From NCBI GenBank assembly GCA_040391135.1, contig JBEBYL010000003.1, positions 1 through 64,000 of the forward strand: a DNA stretch of 64,000 nt. The letters run 5' to 3'. The stretch is from G025836975 sp040391135. Lineage in GTDB: Bacteria; Pseudomonadota; Gammaproteobacteria; Burkholderiales; Burkholderiaceae_B. A program made the translations under genes and the position numbers. The notes beneath the pieces are model-generated. The model saw only the letters and a list, made by a program, of their open reading frames with translations. It was not told the origin of the DNA and searched no databases. Below, in pieces: positions 25,850 through 32,881 of the stretch (the first letter of the stretch is position 1; every line of letters starts with the position of its first letter).

Positions 25850-26946
25850 GAATCCTGTTTATCACTACCGGCCTGAAGCTTGGAGGGGCGGAGCGGCAGG
25901 TCGTCGATCTGGCCGATCGTTTGGCAGAAAGAGGTCATGAGGTGGCGATTGCCTATCTGACTGGCGATGCGGAGCTGCGTCCACGCAATGTGCGTGTGGG
26001 CTTGCACCCTGTACATTGCGCCAAGTCTGTCCTGGGTATGGCGGCGGGCTGCTTACGATTGCGCAGCTTGATCCGGCAATGGAATGCCGACATTGTCCAT
26101 AGCCATATGGTTCATGCCAACCTGATTGCACGGCTGCTTCGGCTTATTACTCCAATGTCGAAATTGGTCTGCACGGCCCATAGCACCAAAGAAGGGGGGG
26201 GGCTGATTTCATTGGCCTATCGAGCCACCGACTTCCTGGCTACGATTTCCACGAATGTAAGCCGCGAAGCCGTAACCGCTTTTGAGCAGTGCGGAGCGGC
26301 CCCGAAAGGCAGGATGATTCCGGTGCTCAATGGCATCGACTTGACGGAATTCTCCTACAGCCAGGAGCGCCGCCATGAGTCCCGACAGCGTCTGTTTCCC
26401 AATTCCGACAGGCGATTGATCCTGGCTGTAGGCAGGCTTGTACCGGAAAAGAATTTCAGCGCCTTGTTGTGCGCGTTTGCCAGCTTAAGGAAAGCCAGGC
26501 CCGATACGGAGCTGTGGATAGCCGGTGGCGGCGAGCTGCGTGCGCAGCTCGAGGAAGAGCGCTCAGATCTTCATCTGGATGACAGTGTCAGATTCCTTGG
26601 TGTCAGGGCGGATGTCCCGGATTTGATGCGGGCCGCCGATGTCTTTGTACTGTCTTCGCTGTTCGAGGGCTTTGGGCTGGTGGTGGCCGAGGCGATGGCG
26701 TCCGGTACCGTGACTGTGGCAACGGACGCAGGCGGAATCGCCGAGGTCATGAGCGGCCATGGCTACTGCGTGCCGGTCGGTGACCAAGAGGCGCTGGAAG
26801 CTGCATTGTCGGCAGCGCTTCAGCTTTCCCCCGACGAAGCAATAGCCCTGGGCGTGGCCGCCAGGCGGCACATCGAAGACAATTTTGATATCAACCGCAC
26901 AATTGATCAATGGTTAAGGGTTTATAAGGGCTTTTATCAATGTTGA
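25846..26946 (+). CDS. Glycosyltransferase family 4 protein
   Basis: The 366-residue GT-B enzyme starts with MRILFITTGLKLGGAERQ, where GGAER is the acceptor-side loop. It ends with the donor-binding block SSLFEGFGLVVAEAMASGTVTVATDAGGIAEV (about residues 270-305), containing the EGFG and E-x7-E pattern of GT4. It should add a hexose or amino sugar to the lipid-linked repeat unit at the cytoplasmic face. The coding strand has a run of nine G (26194-26202) encoding three glycines, which may make it phase-variable. The start overlaps the Wzx stop. Confidence 0.9.
   Translation: MRILFITTGLKLGGAERQVVDLADRLAERGHEVAIAYLTGDAELRPRNVRVGLHPVHCAKSVLGMAAGCLRLRSLIRQWNADIVHSHMVHANLIARLLRLITPMSKLVCTAHSTKEGGGLISLAYRATDFLATISTNVSREAVTAFEQCGAAPKGRMIPVLNGIDLTEFSYSQERRHESRQRLFPNSDRRLILAVGRLVPEKNFSALLCAFASLRKARPDTELWIAGGGELRAQLEEERSDLHLDDSVRFLGVRADVPDLMRAADVFVLSSLFEGFGLVVAEAMASGTVTVATDAGGIAEVMSGHGYCVPVGDQEALEAALSAALQLSPDEAIALGVAARRHIEDNFDINRTIDQWLRVYKGFYQC
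26194..26202 (+). repeat. Nine-base G tract inside GT4 gene
   Basis: Nine consecutive G encode Gly-Gly-Gly in the first half of the glycosyltransferase. The frame is open at this length. With the C9 run at 21138 this is the second long G/C homopolymer in the same locus. Confidence 0.9.
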
Positions 26947-27743
26947 CGATTTTGACGCCTACTTATAATCGCCTGCATACCTTGCCTCGCCTTTACCAAA
27001 GCTTGCAGGCGCAGACTTCGCAAGAATTCGAGTGGCTCCTTGTGGACGACGGCAGCACAGACGGGACGGAGCAGTGGTTTGAGGGCCTGAACGGCAACCG
27101 CGGTTTTACGGCCAGGCTGGTAAAGCAGGAAAACGGCGGCAAGCACGTTGCCATCAATACAGGCGTAGCCCAGGCTAAAGAGGGCTGGGTTTTCATTGTC
27201 GACAGCGATGACGCCTTGACTCCCGATGCGGTCGAAGTCGCGACTGCCGCATTGATCGACGCGTCAAACCAGGACAGTGTCGTGGGTGTGGTTTTTCGCA
27301 AGTGCGATTTCAAAGGAAAGCTGATAGGCCGGGCTTGCGCCGACGCTACCATACCTTTGGTGTCTCAACCTACACGTGTAGGGCGTATGGTGTGTGGCGA
27401 CCTGGCTTACATTTTTCGCCGCGACGTCATGGCTTCGCTGCCCTTTCCTGTCATTGAAGGCGAAAAATTCGTCCCTGAGCTGTACATCTGGAACCAGATC
27501 GGCGACCAAGGCAATATATGGTTCTATCTGGATAAGGCAATCTACCGTTGCGATTATCTGCCGGATGGCTACACCCGCAATTTCCGCGCTCTTTTGAGGC
27601 GTCATCCACGGGGCTTCTTTTTGTTCTATTCATCGCAAATTGCCAGAGAACCCGCTATGGTGGGCAAGGCCAAGGCGGCTATACGGGCCGTCCAATGCGG
27701 CAGCTATATTGTGCGCAAATCATTGCTGAAGAGATGGATCTAA
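26940..27743 (+). CDS. Glycosyltransferase family 2 protein
   Basis: The 267-residue GT-A enzyme starts with MLTILTPTYNRLHTLPRLYQSL and has the nucleotide-binding DDGSTDGTEQW (residues 33-43) and the metal-binding DSDD (about residues 84-87). It lacks membrane helices, so it works at the cytoplasmic face on lipid-linked acceptors. The gene overlaps the preceding GT4 by seven bases and is followed after four bases by another GT4. Confidence 0.9.
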   Translation: MLTILTPTYNRLHTLPRLYQSLQAQTSQEFEWLLVDDGSTDGTEQWFEGLNGNRGFTARLVKQENGGKHVAINTGVAQAKEGWVFIVDSDDALTPDAVEVATAALIDASNQDSVVGVVFRKCDFKGKLIGRACADATIPLVSQPTRVGRMVCGDLAYIFRRDVMASLPFPVIEGEKFVPELYIWNQIGDQGNIWFYLDKAIYRCDYLPDGYTRNFRALLRRHPRGFFLFYSSQIAREPAMVGKAKAAIRAVQCGSYIVRKSLLKRWI

Positions 27744-27747
27744 AAGT

Positions 27748-28869
27748 ATGGCCAAGGTCGTAATTCTTGCACATCACGCTGTTTCCTTGTTGAACTTCCG
27801 CCGTCATTTCATACGTGACCTGGTAGCCCAGGGCGCCCAGGTTTTTTGCCTGGCGCCTGACTACGACAGTCCTGGCCGCGAGGAAGTTCGGTGCCTGGGA
27901 GCGGTCCCCGTGGATTACCGTTTGGCCCGCACAGGAATGAATCCCGTGCGAGACATGCGCGACATGCTCTCGCTTAAACGCTTGCTCGCGCGGCTGAAAC
28001 CGGATGTGACGTTCGCGTTCTCGATCAAGCCGGTGATCTATGGAACTCTCGCCGCTCGGCTGGCCGGAGTGGCCCGGCGCGTCGTCATGATCGAGGGTGC
28101 CGGGTATGTATTCACGGCCAGCGGTACGCCGCCAGGTTGGCGGCGGCGCGGGCTGCGCTGGATGGTGGAAAAGCTGTACCGGCTGGCACTGTCATACGCT
28201 CACCGAGTCATCTTTTTGAATCCTGACGACCTGCGCGAGTTTGTCGAAAGGCGGCTGGTGGACTCGAGCCGTACTGCGCTCCTGGGTGGCATAGGGGTGG
28301 ATCTGGACGAATGGGCCGTGGCGCCGCCAGTCCTTGAGCCGGTAACCTTTCTCCTGGTCGCCCGGCTGCTACGCGAAAAGGGAATCCTTGAATACGTCGC
28401 CGCCGCCCGGGACATCAAGCGACGCTTTCCCACCGTTCGGTTCATTCTGCTCGGTGGGCTGGATACAAATCCTGGCGCCCTTGGAAGGCAAGAGGTCGAG
28501 GCCTGGGTGAGCGAAGGACTGCTGGAATGGCCGGGGCATGTCGCTGTGCAGCCTTGGATCGCCAAGGCCAGTGTGTTTGTGCTGCCTTCGTATCGAGAGG
28601 GGGTGCCGCGCAGCACGCAAGAAGCCATGGCCATGGGGCGCCCGATTATCACTACCGACACTCCGGGCTGCCGTGCAACCGTCGAGGATGGCTATAACGG
28701 CTTTATGGTTCCAGTGCGCGACGTTCCCGTATTGACGCAAGCCATGTTGCGTTTTGTGGACTCGCCGGATCTGATCGCGTCCATGGGCGCCGCGAGCCGT
28801 CGGATTGCCGAGGAGCGATATGACGTCAATGAAGTCAATGCCCGCTTGTTGAATTGGCTGCATATTTGA
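27748..28869 (+). CDS. Glycosyltransferase family 4 protein (PglA/WbpT-like)
   Basis: The 373-residue GT-B enzyme has the pattern LLNFRRHFIRDLVAQG near the start, then RTGMNPVRD, KPVIYG and FLNPDD, all found in PglA-type transferases that add GalNAc or similar sugars. The donor site PSYREGVPRSTQEAMAMGRPIITTDTPGC is near the end. It is a clear paralogue of the transferase at 61455-62582, with which it shares these blocks. It closes the first glycan gene block; about 90 bases later the promoter of the ops-headed operon begins. Confidence 0.9.
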   Translation: MAKVVILAHHAVSLLNFRRHFIRDLVAQGAQVFCLAPDYDSPGREEVRCLGAVPVDYRLARTGMNPVRDMRDMLSLKRLLARLKPDVTFAFSIKPVIYGTLAARLAGVARRVVMIEGAGYVFTASGTPPGWRRRGLRWMVEKLYRLALSYAHRVIFLNPDDLREFVERRLVDSSRTALLGGIGVDLDEWAVAPPVLEPVTFLLVARLLREKGILEYVAAARDIKRRFPTVRFILLGGLDTNPGALGRQEVEAWVSEGLLEWPGHVAVQPWIAKASVFVLPSYREGVPRSTQEAMAMGRPIITTDTPGCRATVEDGYNGFMVPVRDVPVLTQAMLRFVDSPDLIASMGAASRRIAEERYDVNEVNARLLNWLHI

Positions 28870-28955
28870 AGCCTATGCCCGCATGGCGCAGCATTCAGTA
28901 TGAAATCGGCGGAATTTACTTGAAATTATTTATATGGTGTTGGGTTCCAAGCCCA

Positions 28956-28964
28956 TGCTATAGT
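28956..28964 (+). promoter_or_regulatory. Extended -10 promoter of the long glycan operon
   Basis: The sequence TGCTATAGT (TG at 28956-28957, -10 box TATAGT at 28959-28964) matches an extended -10 promoter; no good -35 box is needed or seen. Transcription would start near 28971. A six-base inverted repeat (ACAGGC at 28982-28987 and GCCTGT at 28996-29001, eight-base loop) follows, about 50 bases before the ops element. Confidence 0.5.
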
Positions 28965-29051
28965 CCGTTCACTGCTTGAACACAGGCGTTTTCATGCCTG
29001 TTACAACCACGTACAATCCATTTGCCGCGCTTGCTGATCGTCGAACAGCAC

Positions 29052-29063
29052 GGCGGTAGCGTG
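29052..29063 (+). promoter_or_regulatory. ops element (RfaH recruitment site)
   Basis: The twelve bases GGCGGTAGCGTG match the enterobacterial ops element exactly. It lies on the transcribed plus strand about 80 bases after the predicted transcription start and 18 bases before the first gene, the usual leader position. An RfaH-type gene is at 9026-9565. Together they imply that the operon downstream is read through by RfaH-modified polymerase. Confidence 0.85.
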
Positions 29064-29081
29064 GCCAAGCACGTAAATGTA

Positions 29082-29441
29082 ATGAAAATGACCCCTAATG
29101 CCCATTCACATGACGAAAGTCATTTGAAGGTTCTGCGCCTTCTGGAATCCCACCCCGGCATGAGTCAACGCGACTTGGCCGACGAGCTGGGTGTAAGCCT
29201 GGGTAAAGCCAATTACTGCATCAGGGCCCTGGTGGACAAGGGCATGATCAAAATGCAGAATTTCCGCAACAGTCAAAACAAGCTGGCTTATGCATATTTG
29301 CTTACACCGGCGGGGCTGGCAGCGAAGGCTGATTTGACCGCCCGATACTTGAAAATAAAAATGACCGAGTATGAAACCCTCAAGCGCGAGATTGCTCAAT
29401 TGCAGCGTGAGGCGGGGGACTACAAGGCAAAAGAGCAATAA
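29082..29441 (+). CDS. MarR-type regulator of EPS loci
   Basis: The 119-residue protein has a winged helix-turn-helix (about residues 14-80, with SQRDLADELGVSLGKANYCIRALVDKGMIK) and a C-terminal helix rich in charged residues that may dimerise. It matches the small MarR-like regulators found at the heads of exopolysaccharide operons. An upstream TTG at 29022 would place the ops element inside the gene and has no support, so the ATG at 29082 is chosen (29088 is also possible). It is the first gene of the long operon and may tune it. Its DNA target is unknown. Confidence 0.82.
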   Translation: MKMTPNAHSHDESHLKVLRLLESHPGMSQRDLADELGVSLGKANYCIRALVDKGMIKMQNFRNSQNKLAYAYLLTPAGLAAKADLTARYLKIKMTEYETLKREIAQLQREAGDYKAKEQ

Positions 29442-29473
29442 TCCATAACCTTCGCTTCTCAATTACATATTCA

Positions 29474-30418
29474 ATGAAAAATTTTGCACTGATCGGCGCA
29501 GCGGGTTATATCGCTCCCCGCCATATGCAAGCCATCAAAGCCACTGGAAACGATCTTGTTGCGGCCTTGGATCCCAACGATTCCGTAGGTATTATCGACA
29601 GCCATTTTCCGTCTGCTGATTTTTTTACGGAATTCGAGCGCTTTGATCGCCATATAGATAAGCTGCGCAGGGCAAACGACGGGAAGCAGATCGATTACGT
29701 ATCGATTTGTTCGCCCAACTATTTGCATGATTCGCACATGCGATTCGCATTGAGGGCCGGGGCCGACGCCATCTGCGAAAAACCCCTGGTGTTGAACCCC
29801 TGGAATATAGATGGACTGCAAGAGATAGAGCGCGATACCGGCCGGAAGGTAAACACCATACTCCAGCTTCGGGTGCATCCGTCTATCGTGGCCTTGCGCG
29901 AAAAAGTGCGTAGCCAGGCGAAAGATGCCAAGCACGATGTGGACCTGACCTACATTACATCACGCGGCCGCTGGTATTTACAGTCCTGGAAGGGAGACTT
30001 GAAGAAATCGGGCGGGATTGCCACAAATATCGGCGTCCATTTCTTTGACATGCTGCACTATATCTTCGGCGAACTGCAGGACAATGTGGTGCACGCCAAT
30101 GAAGAAACCTATGCCGCCGGTTACCTGGAATATGAACATGCACGCGTGCGTTGGTTCCTGTCCGTGGACTATATGGATGTACCGACGGCCCAGCGTGAGC
30201 AAGGTCAACGCACGTATCGGTCTATTACCGTTGACGGAGAAGAGATAGAGTTTTCGGGCGGCTTTACCGACTTGCATACCCGCAGCTACGAAGAGATATT
30301 GGCGGGCCGGGGATTCGGCCTGGAGGAGAACCGCAACGCGATACAAACGGTCTCGACGATACGAAAGGCGGCAGTCGCACCATTGACGGGGGACTACCAT
30401 CCCTTCCTGAAGAAATGA
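29474..30418 (+). CDS. wlbA: UDP-GlcNAc-uronate 3-dehydrogenase (WlbA/WbpB-like)
   Basis: This Gfo/Idh/MocA oxidoreductase should oxidise the 3-hydroxyl of UDP-GlcNAcA, the first step towards UDP-2,3-diacetamido-uronates. The 314-residue protein has an N-terminal Rossmann fold, the EKP motif with Lys103, and His189 in the conserved GVHFFD block, matching the catalytic Lys/His pair of the family. It overlaps the acetyltransferase gene by four bases. The aminotransferase (WlbC/WbpE) and the 6-dehydrogenase (WbpA/WlbO) that complete the route are missing from the window. The pathway may be inactive or completed elsewhere. Confidence 0.9.
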   Translation: MKNFALIGAAGYIAPRHMQAIKATGNDLVAALDPNDSVGIIDSHFPSADFFTEFERFDRHIDKLRRANDGKQIDYVSICSPNYLHDSHMRFALRAGADAICEKPLVLNPWNIDGLQEIERDTGRKVNTILQLRVHPSIVALREKVRSQAKDAKHDVDLTYITSRGRWYLQSWKGDLKKSGGIATNIGVHFFDMLHYIFGELQDNVVHANEETYAAGYLEYEHARVRWFLSVDYMDVPTAQREQGQRTYRSITVDGEEIEFSGGFTDLHTRSYEEILAGRGFGLEENRNAIQTVSTIRKAAVAPLTGDYHPFLKK

Positions 30419-30999
30419 GCTACACCAAGCATGAAACCGCCATCATCGACGAGGGTGCACAGATAGGCGAAGATTCCCGCATCTGGCACTTTGTCCATGT
30501 ATGCGCCGAGGCACGCATCGGCGCCGGCGTCTCGCTGGGCCAGAATGTATTCGTGGGCAACAAGGTTGTAATCGGCGATCGTTGCAAGATCCAGAACAAC
30601 GTCTCGGTATACGACAACGTGACGCTGGAGGACGGCGTGTTTTGCGGCCCCAGCATGGTCTTCACCAATGTCTACAACCCCCGCTCTCTGATCGAACGCA
30701 AGAGCGAGTACCGCAATACCCTTGTCAGGAAGGGCGCTACCCTGGGCGCCAATTGCACCATAGTGTGCGGGGTTACGATAGGCGAGTTTGCGTTCATAGG
30801 CGCTGGCGCCGTGGTCAATAAAGACGTCCCTCCTTACGCGTTGATGGTAGGCGTGCCCGCCAGGCAAATCGGGTGGATGAGCGAACATGGCGAACAGTTG
30901 GACCTTCCGCTGACCGGAGAGGGCCAGGCAGTGTGCGCGGCGACCGGAACGCGCTATCGCCTGACGAACGGCGGTGTAACCGTTGTGGGTGCCGCCTAG
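30415..30999 (+). CDS. wlbB: UDP-2-acetamido-3-amino-uronate N-acetyltransferase (WlbB/WbpD-like)
   Basis: The 194-residue protein folds as a left-handed beta helix of hexapeptide repeats (about residues 10-150) and should acetylate the 3-amino group of the UDP-diamino-uronate using acetyl-CoA. Typical blocks are IWHFVHVCAEARIGAGVSLGQNVFVG, NNVSVYDNV and GAGAVVNKDVPPYALMVGVPARQIGWMS. The last 30 residues are a variable tail. It follows WlbA with a four-base overlap, the same order as in Bordetella wlb and Pseudomonas wbp loci. Directly after its stop comes a broken acyltransferase gene. Confidence 0.92.
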   Translation: MSYTKHETAIIDEGAQIGEDSRIWHFVHVCAEARIGAGVSLGQNVFVGNKVVIGDRCKIQNNVSVYDNVTLEDGVFCGPSMVFTNVYNPRSLIERKSEYRNTLVRKGATLGANCTIVCGVTIGEFAFIGAGAVVNKDVPPYALMVGVPARQIGWMSEHGEQLDLPLTGEGQAVCAATGTRYRLTNGGVTVVGAA

Positions 31000-31143
31000 T
31001 TGAAAGCGATAGATAAATCGGCCTACCGCCTCGACGTTCAGGGCCTGCGCGCCGTAGCTGTGCTGGCAGTGATGGTGTTTCACTATGATGGCACATTGCT
31101 TCCCGGCGGGTATATCGGGGTAGCTATGGCGGACGCCCGCTGA
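31000..31143 (+). pseudogene. N-terminal remnant of an OafA-type acyltransferase 3 gene
   Basis: From the TTG right after the wlbB stop, 47 codons read through to TGA at 31141-31143. They contain the family opening YRLDVQGLRAVAVL followed by FHYDGTLLPGGYIGV, exactly where intact proteins continue DVFFVISG. After GYIGV the similarity ends abruptly, so a deletion or insertion join lies near 31128. Intact family members have 350-650 residues. In Pseudomonas aeruginosa O5 the comparable gene is wbpC. Confidence 0.85.
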
Positions 31144-31174
31144 TTCTGGCTCAATAACAACTACGGCAACAATC

Positions 31175-31807
31175 GTGAATCCAATCTCGGTCCTTGACTA
31201 TGGCTGTGGAAATATACAGTCTGTTATCAGGATGCTGGAAAAAGCGGGAGCATCCGCCCAAAAGGCATCCTCCCCGGAGGAAGTGCGCAATGCGCGTGCC
31301 TTAATTCTTCCTGGCGTGGGCGCCTTTGATCACGGCATGGGCAAGCTGATGGAGCATGGCCTTGATACTGCGCTGGACCAGGTGGCGTCCGAAGGCAAGG
31401 TGCCCGTGCTGGGCATCTGCCTGGGCATGCAGCTGATGTGCAAAGGCAGCGAGGAAGGGCGTATGCCCGGCTTGGGCTGGTTTGACGCCTGGGCCACACG
31501 CTTTCCGGACGCACGTGAGACCGGTCTGCCGGTGCCACATATGGGCTGGAACACGCTGAGCACAGTGAAGGAGAATCCTCTGCTACCGCAAACGGATGAA
31601 GAGCAGCGCTTCTATTTTGTGCATGCTTACAAGATTCATTGCAACGATCCGTCGGACGTAGCGGCAACGTGCGATTACGGTGGCGAATTCGTCGCGGCCT
31701 TTCAGAAGGATAATTTATTCGGCGCTCAGTTCCATCCCGAGAAGAGCCACCGCTTCGGGTTGGGCATGATGCGCCGTTTTGTGGAGTGGGTAGATGCTCA
31801 GGCATAG
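31175..31807 (+). CDS. hisH: HisH-type glutamine amidotransferase (amidination set 1)
   Basis: The 210-residue class-I glutaminase has the catalytic Cys82 in GICLGMQLM and His187/Glu189 in QFHPEKS. It releases ammonia from glutamine and passes it to its HisF partner. In surface-glycan loci, HisH/HisF copies next to WbpG supply ammonia to turn an acetamido group into an acetamidino group. The gene overlaps hisF by 14 bases. Its original WbpG partner at 32558 is broken; the intact copy at 52886 probably takes over. Confidence 0.9.
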   Translation: MNPISVLDYGCGNIQSVIRMLEKAGASAQKASSPEEVRNARALILPGVGAFDHGMGKLMEHGLDTALDQVASEGKVPVLGICLGMQLMCKGSEEGRMPGLGWFDAWATRFPDARETGLPVPHMGWNTLSTVKENPLLPQTDEEQRFYFVHAYKIHCNDPSDVAATCDYGGEFVAAFQKDNLFGAQFHPEKSHRFGLGMMRRFVEWVDAQA

Positions 31808-32561
31808 AGTGATACCCGCGCTCTTGCTGCGCAAGGGTGGACTGGTCAAGACCCGTCGCTTCAAGGACCCCGTGTATGTGGGCGATCCAACGAATGCGAT
31901 ACGGATTTTCAATGACAAGGAAGTCGACGAGCTGATGGTGCTGGACATCGAGGCAACACGATCCGGCACGGGGCCCGATTTTGGGGCCATCGAGCTGTTC
32001 GCGGGGGAGTGCTTCATGCCTCTGGCCTACGGTGGCGGTATCCAGACCCTGGATCAAGCCGCCCGGATCTTCGACCTGGGCGTGGAAAAGATTTGCCTGC
32101 AGACAGCTGTCCTGGCGGACGCCTCGCTGGTCACCCGCATAGCAGAGCGCTATGGCAGCCAGAGCGTGATCGTCTCGATCGACATCAAGCGCGATTGGCG
32201 CAAGAGGCCGCGCTTGTATGGAAGCCGTTCAAAGGAACTTCTGTCTTTGGATTGGCTGGATCATGCGTACAAGATGACGCAGGCGGGGGCTGGCGAAATT
32301 TTACTGAATGCCGTGGATCGGGACGGCATGATGGCGGGCTATGATATCGAGTTGGTCCGAAGCCTGGCTAAATCCGTGCAAGTGCCCGTTATCGCTTTGG
32401 GCGGCGCGGGCAGCCTGGACCACATGCGCGAGGCCGTCCTGGCTGGCGCCTCGGCGGTCGCCGCCGGATCAATGTTCGTATTTCACGGCCCGCACCGGGC
32501 TGTATTGATTACTTATCCGCGCTACCACGACATGGAGCGTATCCTGGATGTTTCCACATGA
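31794..32561 (+). CDS. hisF: HisF-type cyclase subunit (amidination set 1)
   Basis: The 255-residue beta/alpha barrel pairs with the HisH upstream. In true HisF the catalytic Asp at position 11 lies in a CLDV block; here that block reads ALLLRKG with Leu11, while the second aspartate (SIDIKR) and the phosphate-binding loops remain. The loss of Asp11 fits an ammonia-channelling role with WbpG rather than histidine synthesis. The stop overlaps the start of the wbpG remnant by four bases, as in an intact hisH-hisF-wbpG operon. Confidence 0.9.
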   Translation: MLRHRVIPALLLRKGGLVKTRRFKDPVYVGDPTNAIRIFNDKEVDELMVLDIEATRSGTGPDFGAIELFAGECFMPLAYGGGIQTLDQAARIFDLGVEKICLQTAVLADASLVTRIAERYGSQSVIVSIDIKRDWRKRPRLYGSRSKELLSLDWLDHAYKMTQAGAGEILLNAVDRDGMMAGYDIELVRSLAKSVQVPVIALGGAGSLDHMREAVLAGASAVAAGSMFVFHGPHRAVLITYPRYHDMERILDVST

Positions 32562-32683
32562 GTAGCAGACCTTATCAAATGTGCACGCGCTGTGTAATGG
32601 ACACAGCGCCAGCGATATCCATTTCGACGCCGACGGCGTATGTAACTATTGCACTGATTTTCTGGACAGGTCCAGTCATATTA
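32546..32683 (+). repeat. Partial duplicate of the intact wbpG start (copy A)
   Basis: This segment is nearly identical to 52874-53012. The first 38 bases from the ATG are the same in both copies. Similarity begins a few codons before the end of hisF and stops at the fusion point with the epimerase tail. Copy A is one base shorter owing to the frameshift. Confidence 0.85.
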
Positions 32684-32862
32684 TTCTGCGAGATGAAACG
32701 GAATGTGTGGAATTGGTGGAGGCGGGAGCCAATGTGCTCGTCGGGGGGGCGCACCGGATTGCCGCCATGGTTTCCAGCGCGAACAATAGAAGAGAAGAAA
32801 AAGTCGGCTTGTATGACGATGGCGATAGCGCACGGAGCATACTTGGAAAGCTGCTTGAATAG
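32558..32862 (+). pseudogene. Fusion remnant: frameshifted wbpG start joined to WbpI-type 2-epimerase tail
   Basis: The first part reads MSSRPYQMCTRCVMDT as in intact WbpG and then shifts frame because one C is missing near 32604. In the shifted frame WbpG similarity continues (ASDIHFDADGVCNYCTDFLDRSSHII). At about 32684 it changes into LRDETECVELVEAGANVLVG and ends YDDGDSARSILGKLLE, the typical tail of UDP-GlcNAc 2-epimerases such as WbpI. Everything between (most of wbpG, probably wbpH, most of wbpI) has been deleted. The product is not functional. Confidence 0.85.
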
Positions 32863-32881
32863 GCTGAGAGCGTAGAAATAG

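Noticed and set aside
29022..29081. TTG-initiated extension of the MarR-type gene
   Set aside because: It would translate the ops element and adds 20 residues with no family similarity; the ATG at 29082 gives the normal protein.
31175..32561. Housekeeping histidine biosynthesis genes
   Set aside because: No other his genes are present, the HisF lacks Asp11, and the pair is followed by a wbpG remnant, all pointing to sugar amidination.
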